A stretch of 30,850 bases of DNA from an uncultured Oscillospiraceae bacterium (lineage in GTDB: Bacteria; Bacillota; Clostridia; UBA1212; SIG427), in the NCBI GenBank assembly GCA_902465325.1, contig CABQMV010000005.1:1-30850 (forward strand), read 5' to 3'. The notes beneath the pieces are model-generated. The model saw nothing but the letters and a program-made list of their open reading frames with translations. It ran no database searches and had not been told where the DNA came from. Shown here piece after piece: positions 22,316 to 29,250 of this stretch (position 1 is the first letter of the stretch; each line of letters starts with the position of its first letter). Made by a program: the position numbers and the translations under genes.

Positions 22316-23598
22316 AGATTCATTTTACCAATGCCAGGCTGTTGACTATGGCCGGCGAGCAGCCGGTTTTCAGAGGGGATTTAATTACGGAAAATGACAG
22401 GATCCTGTACTGCGGGCCGAAGCCGGAGGCAGGAGCGGCCTGTCTTCAAGGCTGTGACCGTGTGATTGATGCCGGCGGCAATTTGATTATGCCGGGCTTT
22501 AAAAATGCCCATACGCATTCACCCATGACATTTCTGCGCTCTTTAGCAGACGATATGCCCCTGGACCGGTGGCTGAATGAGCAGGTTTTTCCCAGAGAGG
22601 CGAAGCTTACGGAGGAGGATGTCTACTGGCTGTCAAAGCTGGCTTTTTTAGAGTATCTTACGTCAGGGATTACTGCCTGCTTTGACATGTATTTTTTTCT
22701 GGATGCTTTTGCTGCCGCTTCTGTGGAATATGGGTTTCGTACGGTATTCTGCGGGAGCATAAACCGTTTTGGAGGTTCTGTTCAGAGTTTGGAAGACGAT
22801 TATGAGAAATATAACAGAATGGATCCTTTACTGGGTTTTCGGCTGGGTTTTCATGCGGAGTATACAACGGATAAAGAGATGATACAGGAATTGGGAACAC
22901 TGGCGCAGACCTTAAAGGCGCCTGTCTATGCCCACAATTCTGAGACTCGCCGAGAGGTAGAGGACTGCATTTTACGCTATGGCAGGACGCCCACAGAGCT
23001 GATGGAGGAGCTGGGTCTTTTTGAATACGGCGGCGGCGGCTTTCACTGTGTACATTTTACCGAAAGGGATCGGATGATTTTTGCGGAACACAATTTGTAC
23101 GCCATTACCAATCCGGCGTCAAATCTGAAGCTGGCCAGCGGGATTGCGGATTTAACGGCTTTGCACCGACACGGCATCAAGCTGGCAATTGGCACAGATG
23201 GGCCGGCCAGCAATAACTGTCTGGATATGTTTCGGGAAATGTTTTTGGCGGCCGGACTTCAAAAGGTTATTGCGGGAGATGCCTCGGCTATGCCCTATGG
23301 GCAGGTATTGGATATGGCGGTATGTCAGGGGGCCCAGGCTATGGGGCTTTTGGAATGTGATTGTCTGGCGCCGGGCAAGATGGCCGATTTGATTATGATA
23401 AATTTGTGCAGGCCGAATATGCAGCCGCTCAATAATATTGCTGCCAATCTGGTGTACAGCGGCAGCAAGGACAATGTATGTCTGACAATGATCGGCGGCC
23501 GGATTTTATATGAAAACGGCGAGTTCTTTGTGGGCCAGGAGCCGTCGGAGGTTTACGAGAACGCTAATAGGATTGTAAAACGGATTGCAGCTCTGTGA
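22312..23598 (+). CDS. Amidohydrolase, MTA/S-adenosylhomocysteine deaminase-like
   Basis: This is a metal-dependent deaminase of the amidohydrolase superfamily (TIM barrel), 428 residues. The metal-binding His pair is HTH (67-69 in NAHTHSPM). Further conserved blocks are VYAHNSETRRE, GFHCVHFTE with another metal His, and AIGTDGPASNN with the catalytic Asp. The MxFLRSLADDMPLDRWL region after the HxH is typical of the MtaD/SsnA/TrzA group, which deaminates S-adenosylhomocysteine, methylthioadenosine or related compounds. Substrates within the group cannot be told apart by eye. ATG 22312 has GGAGGGGGAG at about 7 nt; the longer frame from GTG 22291 would contain that site and is rejected. The 3' end overlaps the convergent HAD gene by 35 nt. 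Confidence 0.85.
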   Translation: MKIHFTNARLLTMAGEQPVFRGDLITENDRILYCGPKPEAGAACLQGCDRVIDAGGNLIMPGFKNAHTHSPMTFLRSLADDMPLDRWLNEQVFPREAKLTEEDVYWLSKLAFLEYLTSGITACFDMYFFLDAFAAASVEYGFRTVFCGSINRFGGSVQSLEDDYEKYNRMDPLLGFRLGFHAEYTTDKEMIQELGTLAQTLKAPVYAHNSETRREVEDCILRYGRTPTELMEELGLFEYGGGGFHCVHFTERDRMIFAEHNLYAITNPASNLKLASGIADLTALHRHGIKLAIGTDGPASNNCLDMFREMFLAAGLQKVIAGDASAMPYGQVLDMAVCQGAQAMGLLECDCLAPGKMADLIMINLCRPNMQPLNNIAANLVYSGSKDNVCLTMIGGRILYENGEFFVGQEPSEVYENANRIVKRIAAL

Positions 23599-24229
23599 CA
23601 GTTTGTACAAGATGAGTGGGGGCCTGGGCTTCCATTTCTTCTCTGGAGCCGTATCCGTAGAGGACGCCGACGGTCTCTGTTCCCAGACTTCTGCCGGCCT
23701 CCACATCGAATTTTCGGTCTCCTATCATCACGGCTTTTGCGCCGGGGAACTGTTGATTAATCTGATTCAGAGCATACTGGAGAACGTCCTTTTTGGTATT
23801 GCGGCTTTCGTCCATAGTGGCACCGGCAAATACGGTAAAATATTGCTTGATGGAGAAGTGCTCCAGTATTTTTTCTGCAAAGGGAAGAGGCTTTGAGGTA
23901 GCCAGGCCAATCAGATACCGGCTGTCTGCGGCCAGGGCCTGAAGCAGCTGGGGGATTCCGGAATAAAGCTGATTTTCATAGATTCCTACGGTGGAAAACC
24001 GTTTTCTGTATTTTAACAGCATTTGATGGGCAGTCTCGTCGTTTACTCCGTAAAATTCTTTAAAAGCCGGGATCAAAGGCGGTCCGATAAATTTTGTCAG
24101 TCTGTTCAGGTCTGGCTCCTGAATTCCGAAGGCTGCTAGGGCGTATTGCACGCACCGGGTGATTCCAAGCATAGGATCTGTCAGTGTTCCGTCCAGGTCA
24201 AACAAAAAACAGGTTTTTATATGAGGCAT
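23564..24229 (-). CDS. HAD-superfamily phosphatase, phosphoglycolate-phosphatase-like (second copy)
   Basis: This is a 221-residue HAD subfamily IA hydrolase. FLFDLDGTLTD carries the nucleophile and general acid Asp. LATSK supplies motif II, with the conserved Ser/Thr and Lys, and MIGDRKFDVEAG supplies the metal Asp residues. The cap domain lies between them. It is similar in layout to the protein at 4012-4671 (shared FDLDGT, LxxxIGPP and LYSGIPQLL-like stretches), so the two are distant paralogues. The minus-strand ATG at 24229 follows AAAAGGAG. A longer frame starting at 24265 would contain that site and is rejected. Its 3' end overlaps the amidohydrolase end. The substrate is unknown. Confidence 0.87.
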   Translation of the reverse strand: MPHIKTCFLFDLDGTLTDPMLGITRCVQYALAAFGIQEPDLNRLTKFIGPPLIPAFKEFYGVNDETAHQMLLKYRKRFSTVGIYENQLYSGIPQLLQALAADSRYLIGLATSKPLPFAEKILEHFSIKQYFTVFAGATMDESRNTKKDVLQYALNQINQQFPGAKAVMIGDRKFDVEAGRSLGTETVGVLYGYGSREEMEAQAPTHLVQTVTELQSVLQSY

Positions 24230-24270
24230 GAGAAAGGCTCCTTTTCGCTGCGTACAATATGTCAAAAATT

Positions 24271-24300
24271 ATTATAGCACAATGTCGTTATAAAAATGAA
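24271..24300 (-). promoter_or_regulatory. Extended -10 promoter of the HAD phosphatase
   Basis: On the minus strand a perfect TATAAT (24276-24271) is preceded by TGTGC, a TRTGn -16 motif. A weak -35 TTCATT (24300-24295) lies 18 nt upstream. The leader is about 35 nt. Confidence 0.55.
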
Positions 24301-24372
24301 CCTCAAAAAAAGGAATGTCCAGTTGGAGCTGAATAAAAATGCAAATGATTGTATAAATATGCAAAAGAATGA

Positions 24373-24401
24373 TTGACAACTGCAGCAGTGAAACGTATAA
24401 T
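24373..24401 (+). promoter_or_regulatory. Perfect consensus promoter of the amino-acid ABC operon
   Basis: TTGACA (24373-24378) and TATAAT (24396-24401) are separated by exactly 17 nt: full sigma-A consensus at both boxes. The leader before the ATG at 24436 is only about 28 nt, leaving no room for a T-box or riboswitch. Confidence 0.9.
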
Positions 24402-24435
24402 AGGCCATATAAACTTTTTGAAAGGAAGATTGCAT

Positions 24436-25236
24436 ATGAAAATAATGAGAAAATTACTTTTATTTACTGTTATTGCGGCTATGGTTTGTTCTTTTGCTGC
24501 CTGCAGCGGTACATCCGATAAAGAGAATCCGGGAACTACAGGCGAGGCCAAAAAAGAAAAGCTGATTATGGCTACGAATGCGGCATTTCCGCCTTATGAG
24601 TATAAAGAGGGAAATGATTTTGCCGGTATTGATGTAGAAATTGCCGGAAAGCTGGCTGAGAAATTGGGACGCGAGCTGGAGATTCAGGATGTAGAGTTCG
24701 GTTCTATTGTAGGCGGCGTTCAGTCCGGAAAGTACGATATTGGGCTGGCCGGAATTACTGTAAACGAAGAGCGTCTGGAGAGCGTAAACTTTTCCAATTC
24801 TTATGCCACAGGGATTCAGGTGGTTATTGTAAAAGAGGACTCAGAGATCAAGACGGTTGACGATATTGCCTCTACAGGCGCTATGATTGGTGTACAGCAG
24901 GATACAACCGGTGATATTTACGCTTCTGATACTCCTGAAAAGGGAGGCTTTGGTGACGATAAGGTGGTTCGCTATAAGACCGGAGCCGATGCAGTGCAGG
25001 CACTGGTGACGGGAAAGGTCGGCTGTGTTATCATTGACAATGAGCCTGCAAAATCTTTTGTTGCAGCCAATAAGGGACTCAAGATTCTGGAGACAGAATA
25101 TGTAGAAGAGGACTATGCGATTGCCATTGCCAAGGAGAACACAGAGCTGCTGAATGAAATTAATAGAATTCTGGATGAGCTGAAGGCCGACGGTACATTG
25201 CAGAAGATTATTGATAAGTATATTCCTGCGGAATAA
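24436..25236 (+). CDS. Amino-acid ABC transporter substrate-binding lipoprotein
   Basis: This is the extracellular binding protein of a polar amino-acid uptake system, anchored by an N-terminal lipid. The 266 residues start with a signal peptide and the lipobox FAAC. The family-3 solute-binding fold follows: LIMATNAAFPPYEYKEG, then the GIDVEIAGKLAEKLG lobe-1 motif and YDIGLAGITVNEERLESVNFS. A second lobe contains IGVQQDTTGDIYA and the hinge, and ends NRILDELKADGTLQKIIDKY. This type binds glutamine, cystine, arginine or similar ligands. I cannot decide among them. ATG 24436 has AAAGGAAG at a suitable distance. The frame is open upstream to TTG 24373, but that is the -35 box. It is followed by an intercistronic terminator, then the permease and ATPase. 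Confidence 0.93.
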   Translation: MKIMRKLLLFTVIAAMVCSFAACSGTSDKENPGTTGEAKKEKLIMATNAAFPPYEYKEGNDFAGIDVEIAGKLAEKLGRELEIQDVEFGSIVGGVQSGKYDIGLAGITVNEERLESVNFSNSYATGIQVVIVKEDSEIKTVDDIASTGAMIGVQQDTTGDIYASDTPEKGGFGDDKVVRYKTGADAVQALVTGKVGCVIIDNEPAKSFVAANKGLKILETEYVEEDYAIAIAKENTELLNEINRILDELKADGTLQKIIDKYIPAE

Positions 25237-25251
25237 CATTGATATTACGGG

Positions 25252-25293
25252 AGGGGCTGCTCTTTTTTAGGAGCGCCCCTGCTTTTGTGTTTT
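25252..25293 (+). terminator. Intercistronic terminator between binding protein and permease
   Basis: AGGGGC-t-GCTC (25252-25262) pairs with GAGC-GCCCCT (25271-25280), and the T-rich GCTTTTGTGTTTT follows. It lies between the binding-protein gene and the permease gene, so it is expected to be partly read through and to keep binding protein in excess. Confidence 0.8.
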
Positions 25294-25318
25294 AGGGGAA
25301 AGTGAAGGGGTTAATGCT

Positions 25319-26062
25319 GTGGAAGCGATCGCAGACAAGTTTCTGGAATTGAAAAATGAGTTTATATTATGTTTTGTAGAGGGCGACCGTTGGAAATGGC
25401 TGACAGAGGGCCTGCTGAATACAATGGTTATTACCTTGTTTGCTTTGATCATCGGTATTGTCATTGGGATTGTCGTGGCTGCTGTACGTTCCACATATGA
25501 CAAAAACGGCGCGGATATGAAGCTCCGGGGTGGGATCGGGTACATACTGATCCGGATCCTTAATTTTATCTGTACCCTGTATCTGACTGTCATACGAGGA
25601 ACACCGGTGGTGGTTCAGTTAATGATTATGTATTTTCTGATTTTGGCTTCTTCAACTAACGGCGTATTGGTGGCGACTGTAGCCTTTGGAATTAATTCCG
25701 GTGCTTATGTGGCTGAGATTTTCCGCAGCGGGATTATGTCTGTAGACAACGGTCAATTTGAGGCTGGCAGATCCCTGGGGTTTAATTATATACAGACAAT
25801 GTGCTATGTAGTGATTCCACAGGCCTTTAAAATTGTACTGCCTACATTGTGCAATGAGTTTATTGTCCTCCTGAAGGAGACTTCAGTAGCAGGCTATGTG
25901 GGGGTTATGGACCTTACTAAGGCAGGGGACCTGATCAGAGGCCGTACCTTTTCCGCCTTTATGCCTTTGATTGCAATCGCTTTAATCTATTTGATTGTGG
26001 TTGTTATTTTAACAAAGCTTGTGAGGCTTTTAGAGAGGAGGCTGCGCAGAAGTGAACGGTAA
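25319..26062 (+). CDS. Amino-acid ABC transporter permease
   Basis: This is the membrane subunit of the polar amino-acid transporter, HisM/GlnP type, 247 residues with about five hydrophobic segments. The N-terminal WLTEGLLNTMVITLFALIIG, the RGTPVVVQLMIMYF block and the EAA loop (EAGRSLGFNYIQTMCYVVIP), which contacts the ATPase, are all typical. The start is GTG 25319, preceded at 8 nt by GAAGGGG. Its end overlaps the ATPase start by 11 nt. A single permease gene means the channel is probably a homodimer. Confidence 0.93.
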   Translation: MEAIADKFLELKNEFILCFVEGDRWKWLTEGLLNTMVITLFALIIGIVIGIVVAAVRSTYDKNGADMKLRGGIGYILIRILNFICTLYLTVIRGTPVVVQLMIMYFLILASSTNGVLVATVAFGINSGAYVAEIFRSGIMSVDNGQFEAGRSLGFNYIQTMCYVVIPQAFKIVLPTLCNEFIVLLKETSVAGYVGVMDLTKAGDLIRGRTFSAFMPLIAIALIYLIVVVILTKLVRLLERRLRRSER

Positions 26063-26795
26063 TGTGTTGATCCAGGTAAAGGGACTGAAAAAATATTATT
26101 GCGGAGATCAGATCAAAGCGCTGGACGGAATTGATGCGGATATAAAAAAGGGAGAGGTTGTTGTTATTATCGGACCTTCCGGCAGTGGAAAATCTACTCT
26201 GCTCAGAAGCTTAAATCTTTTAGAGACACCGACAGAAGGCCATATTATTTTTGACGGAGTAGACATTAACGGCAAAAAGGTAAATATCAATATACACCGG
26301 CAAAAAATGGGTATGGTATTTCAGCACTTTAATTTGTTCCCTCAAATGACGATTTTAAAAAATATGACCATTGCCCCGATTAAATTGAAAAATATACCGA
26401 GGGGGACCGCTGAAAAACAGGCCTTTGAGCTGCTTCGCCGTGTGGGGCTGGAGGACAGGGCGTATGCGTATCCATCTCAGCTTTCCGGCGGACAGAAGCA
26501 GAGAATTGCTATTGTCCGGGCTCTGTGCATGAATCCGGAGGTTATGCTTTTTGATGAGCCGACCTCGGCTCTGGATCCTGAGATGGTAGGGGAGGTTCTG
26601 GCTGTTATGCGAGATTTGGCTACAGAGGGGATGACGATGGCGGTTGTCACCCATGAAATGGGCTTTGCCCGAGAGGTGGCCACCAGGGTTTTATTTATGG
26701 ACGAGGGGAAAATTGTCGAGCAGGGTACTCCGAAGGACATTTTTGACGCCCCTCAGAGTGACCGTTTAAAGAGCTTTCTGGCAAAAGTCCTTTGA
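26052..26795 (+). CDS. Amino-acid ABC transporter ATPase
   Basis: This is the cytoplasmic ATPase of the transporter, 247 residues, standard length for the GlnQ/HisP group. All motifs are present: Walker A GPSGSGKST, a Q-loop in MVFQHFNLFPQMT, signature LSGGQKQRIAI, Walker B VMLFDEPTSALDPE and the switch His in VVTHEMGFA. The EQGTP near the C-terminus is typical of the polar amino-acid group. GTG 26052 overlaps the permease stop and follows GAGGAGG. A weak terminator follows at 26814. Confidence 0.95.
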   Translation: MNGNVLIQVKGLKKYYCGDQIKALDGIDADIKKGEVVVIIGPSGSGKSTLLRSLNLLETPTEGHIIFDGVDINGKKVNINIHRQKMGMVFQHFNLFPQMTILKNMTIAPIKLKNIPRGTAEKQAFELLRRVGLEDRAYAYPSQLSGGQKQRIAIVRALCMNPEVMLFDEPTSALDPEMVGEVLAVMRDLATEGMTMAVVTHEMGFAREVATRVLFMDEGKIVEQGTPKDIFDAPQSDRLKSFLAKVL

Positions 26796-26813
26796 TTGAT
26801 TGTCGTACTTTTG

Positions 26814-26836
26814 GCTGCCGGTTTGAGCAGCTTTTT
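26814..26836 (+). terminator. Probable terminator of the amino-acid ABC operon
   Basis: GCTGC (26814-26818) pairs with GCAGC (26827-26831) around an 8-nt loop, followed by five T. The stem is short, so termination may be partial and larA may be partly co-transcribed. Confidence 0.55.
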
Positions 26837-26881
26837 AAATAAAATGGGAAGGTTTCCCGGCGGTTTTACAGGAGAGAAAAA

Positions 26882-28129
26882 ATGAAACTGGAATTTGGTT
26901 TTGGAACGCGGATAGAGCAGGTAAAGGTCCCAGACGAAAATTTATTGGAGATTTTGGAGCCTAATACAGTAGAGGTGGAGCGGAAGGGCACAGAGGCTGT
27001 TCTCTATGCTCTGGAGAATCCAATTGGAGCGCCGAAGCTCAGGGAGCTTTTGCATCCCGGACAGAAGCTTGCTATTGTTACCAGTGACATAACGCGGCCT
27101 ATGCCCACTGCTGCTGTAATGCCTGTGCTTTTAGATGAAATTTACCGGGCGGGGATCGATCCGCAGGATATTACATTAGTATTTGCTCTGGGCAGCCACC
27201 GCCCTCATACAGAAGAGGAGAAGAGAAAGCTGGCCGGAGAGCGGGCCTACTGTGAAATAAAAATAGAAGACAGCAATCCGCAGGACTGTATTCACTTAGG
27301 TACCACAGGGAGAGGTACGCCAGTGGACATTACCAGAACGGTAGCGGAGGCAGATATAAGAATTTGCCTTGGCAATATTGAATACCACTATTTTGCAGGC
27401 TACAGCGGAGGTGCCAAGGCAATTATGCCGGGAGTATCCACAAGGCGGGCCATTCAGAGCAACCATAGGCTTATGATTGAGGAAGAGGCTTACGCCGGAC
27501 ATTTAGAGGGGAATCCTCTGCGGGAGGACATTGAAGAGGCTGCAGCGCTGTGTGGAATTGATTACATTCTGAATGTCGTTTTAGATGAACATAAAAAAGT
27601 TATATTTGCAGTGGCTGGGGATGCAACAAAAGCGCACAGAGCCGGCACTGCTTTTTTAGATACTCTTTTTTTAAAAAAGCTGAAACAGAGAGCTGACATT
27701 GTTCTGGTGTCCCAGGGGGGAGCGCCGAAGGATATGAACCTCTATCAGACCCAAAAGGCTTTGGACAATGCCAAGCATGCAGTAAAGGACGGGGGAACCA
27801 TTATCCTTATTGGCTCCTGCAAAGAGGGAATGGGTGAAAGTGTTTTTGAGGAATGGATGACACAGTCGGAAAGTCCAGAGGCTATGATTCAACGGATTGG
27901 AAGAGATTTTCAATTAGGGGGACATAAAGCGGCGGCAATTGCTATGGTTTTGCAAAAGGCGGATATTGTTTTGGTTTCAGAGCTGCCGGACTCCTTTGTG
28001 CAAAGCATTTTTCTGAAACCCGCTTCCAGCGCGCAGCAGGCCTTTGATTGGGCAATGCAAAAGTACGGCCCGAAAGCCACTGTGATTGCCATGCCTTATG
28101 GAGGTTCTACCCTGCCCAGACCGGAATGA
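26882..28129 (+). CDS. LarA-family nickel-pincer racemase/epimerase
   Basis: LarA-type enzymes racemise lactate or other alpha-hydroxy acids with a nickel-pincer nucleotide cofactor bound to a Lys. The 415-residue protein has the DITRPMP block near 69, HRPHTEEE (His106) and YHYFAGYSGGAKAIMPG (His169, Lys179). His195 lies in SNHRLM. The 10- and 16-residue spacing His169-Lys179-His195 matches the cofactor-binding His174-Lys184-His200 of Lactobacillus plantarum LarA. The cofactor-making genes larB, larC and larE are not in this window. Many homologues act on substrates other than lactate, so the substrate stays open. The ATG follows ACAGGAGAG at a good distance. Confidence 0.88.
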   Translation: MKLEFGFGTRIEQVKVPDENLLEILEPNTVEVERKGTEAVLYALENPIGAPKLRELLHPGQKLAIVTSDITRPMPTAAVMPVLLDEIYRAGIDPQDITLVFALGSHRPHTEEEKRKLAGERAYCEIKIEDSNPQDCIHLGTTGRGTPVDITRTVAEADIRICLGNIEYHYFAGYSGGAKAIMPGVSTRRAIQSNHRLMIEEEAYAGHLEGNPLREDIEEAAALCGIDYILNVVLDEHKKVIFAVAGDATKAHRAGTAFLDTLFLKKLKQRADIVLVSQGGAPKDMNLYQTQKALDNAKHAVKDGGTIILIGSCKEGMGESVFEEWMTQSESPEAMIQRIGRDFQLGGHKAAAIAMVLQKADIVLVSELPDSFVQSIFLKPASSAQQAFDWAMQKYGPKATVIAMPYGGSTLPRPE

Positions 28130-28147
28130 AAAAATAGCGGTGAGGCG

Positions 28148-29131
28148 TTATCTGCTGAAATACTGGTTTATTAAATATATTATTTCCTCCTGACTTTCGG
28201 CTCTGCATAGCTGATTCTTCATAGCGGCGCAGCCAGGAAGGCCTTTTAGATACCAGGATAGATGTTTTCGCATTTCCCGAATCCCGGTATACTCTCCTTT
28301 AAAACAGACTGCCATACGGAGGTGTCTCAACATAGTCTCCTTTATACTGCGGACCACCGGCGTTTCCTGTCCGGTAAAGTAATTGATGATATCTGCAAAA
28401 ATCCAAGGGTTGCCGTAAGAAGCACGCCCAATCATAATTCCGTCGCAGCCGGTTTCCCTCATGACTTTTTTTGCCTCCTGAGGGGAACGGATATCTCCGT
28501 TTCCAATTACCGGTATACGGACTGACTGCTTTACCTTTTTTATAATATTCCAATCACTTTTTCCTGTATATAGCTGGTCGCGAAAGCGTCCGTGTACCGT
28601 TACCATTGCTGCACCGGCAGCCTCCACTGCCTGTGCCAGCTCTACGGCCTGCTCACTGTTATGGGAATCATATCCCCGGCGCATTTTTACAGAAACAGGA
28701 ACGGAAACAGCTTTTACCGTAGCCTCCACTATTTCAGCGGCTAAGTCTATATGGTTCATCAGTGCGCTGCCGTCTCCGTTTGACGTGATCTTAGGCATAG
28801 GACACCCCATGTTGATATCAATTAAAGCAGCTCCCATACGGGCAAAAATTTTAGCGGCAGCAGCCATATATTCCGGTTCACTTCCAAAAATCTGGATCGC
28901 TGCCGGTTTTTCAAAAGAATCCAGTGCAGCCAGCTCTAAACTTTTTTTGCTGTCATAGTGTGCGCCCTTTGCGCTTATCATTTCAGTAAAGGTAATGCCG
29001 GCCCCCTGTTCTTTACATAGTACACGAAATGCCCGATCTGTAACGCCGGCCATAGGAGCCAGTAAAATATTACTGTCAAATATTTGATTTCCGATGGTAA
29101 AATGAGGGGTAAAATACGGATTTCTGTTCAT
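28148..29131 (-). CDS. dus: tRNA-dihydrouridine synthase
   Basis: This flavoenzyme reduces uridines in the tRNA D loop to dihydrouridine. The 327-residue protein has the FMN-barrel opening LLAPMAGVTDRAFRVLC and the catalytic Cys110 in INMGCPMPKIT. It also has SVKMRRGYD, VTVHGRFRDQLYTG and the phosphate-binding GNGDIRSPQEA and GIMIGRASYGNPW. It looks closest to the DusB type found beside lysyl-tRNA synthetase in many Firmicutes. I start it at ATG 29131 because the sequence upstream is a strong extended -10 box. The frame continues to a GTG at 29167, but that would be upstream of transcription. Neither start has a ribosome binding site. It converges with larA 18 nt away. Confidence 0.88.
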   Translation of the reverse strand: MNRNPYFTPHFTIGNQIFDSNILLAPMAGVTDRAFRVLCKEQGAGITFTEMISAKGAHYDSKKSLELAALDSFEKPAAIQIFGSEPEYMAAAAKIFARMGAALIDINMGCPMPKITSNGDGSALMNHIDLAAEIVEATVKAVSVPVSVKMRRGYDSHNSEQAVELAQAVEAAGAAMVTVHGRFRDQLYTGKSDWNIIKKVKQSVRIPVIGNGDIRSPQEAKKVMRETGCDGIMIGRASYGNPWIFADIINYFTGQETPVVRSIKETMLRHLRMAVCFKGEYTGIREMRKHLSWYLKGLPGCAAMKNQLCRAESQEEIIYLINQYFSR

Positions 29132-29140
29132 AGCTTTTAA

Positions 29141-29149
29141 AGTATACCA
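29141..29149 (-). promoter_or_regulatory. Extended -10 promoter of dus, nearly leaderless
   Basis: The minus strand reads TGG followed by TATACT (29149-29141), within a TRTGn context (TATGG). No good -35 box is seen at 17 nt. Only 9 nt separate the -10 box from the ATG at 29131, so the mRNA would have a 5' leader of about 1-4 nt. Confidence 0.5.
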
Positions 29150-29170
29150 TAATTCTCCAAAAAACACGAC

Positions 29171-29199
29171 TTGACAAGCACACCGAAATTGTGTGTTAT
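29171..29199 (+). promoter_or_regulatory. Promoter of the secreted LamG-like protein gene
   Basis: TTGACA (29171-29176) and TGTTAT (29194-29199) are 17 nt apart. The -10 box lies between two inverted repeats (29179-29195 and 29192-29209), so repressor control is plausible. Confidence 0.55.
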
Positions 29200-29209
29200 T
29201 AAATACACA
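29179..29209. repeat. Two overlapping inverted repeats on the promoter, possible operator
   Basis: CACAC-cgaaatt-GTGTG (29179-29195) and TGTGT-tattaaat-ACACA (29192-29209) overlap the spacer and -10 box of the promoter. Arms of the same TGTG/CACA type in tandem suggest a regulator site. The regulator is unknown. Confidence 0.4.
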
Positions 29210-29250
29210 ACATTATTTGTTTTTTGTTTAATTTTTAAGGAGGTATTTTT

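Noticed and set aside
24373..24435. N-terminal extension of the binding lipoprotein from TTG 24373
   Set aside because: The TTG is the -35 box of a perfect promoter, and the signal peptide and ribosome binding site place the start at 24436.
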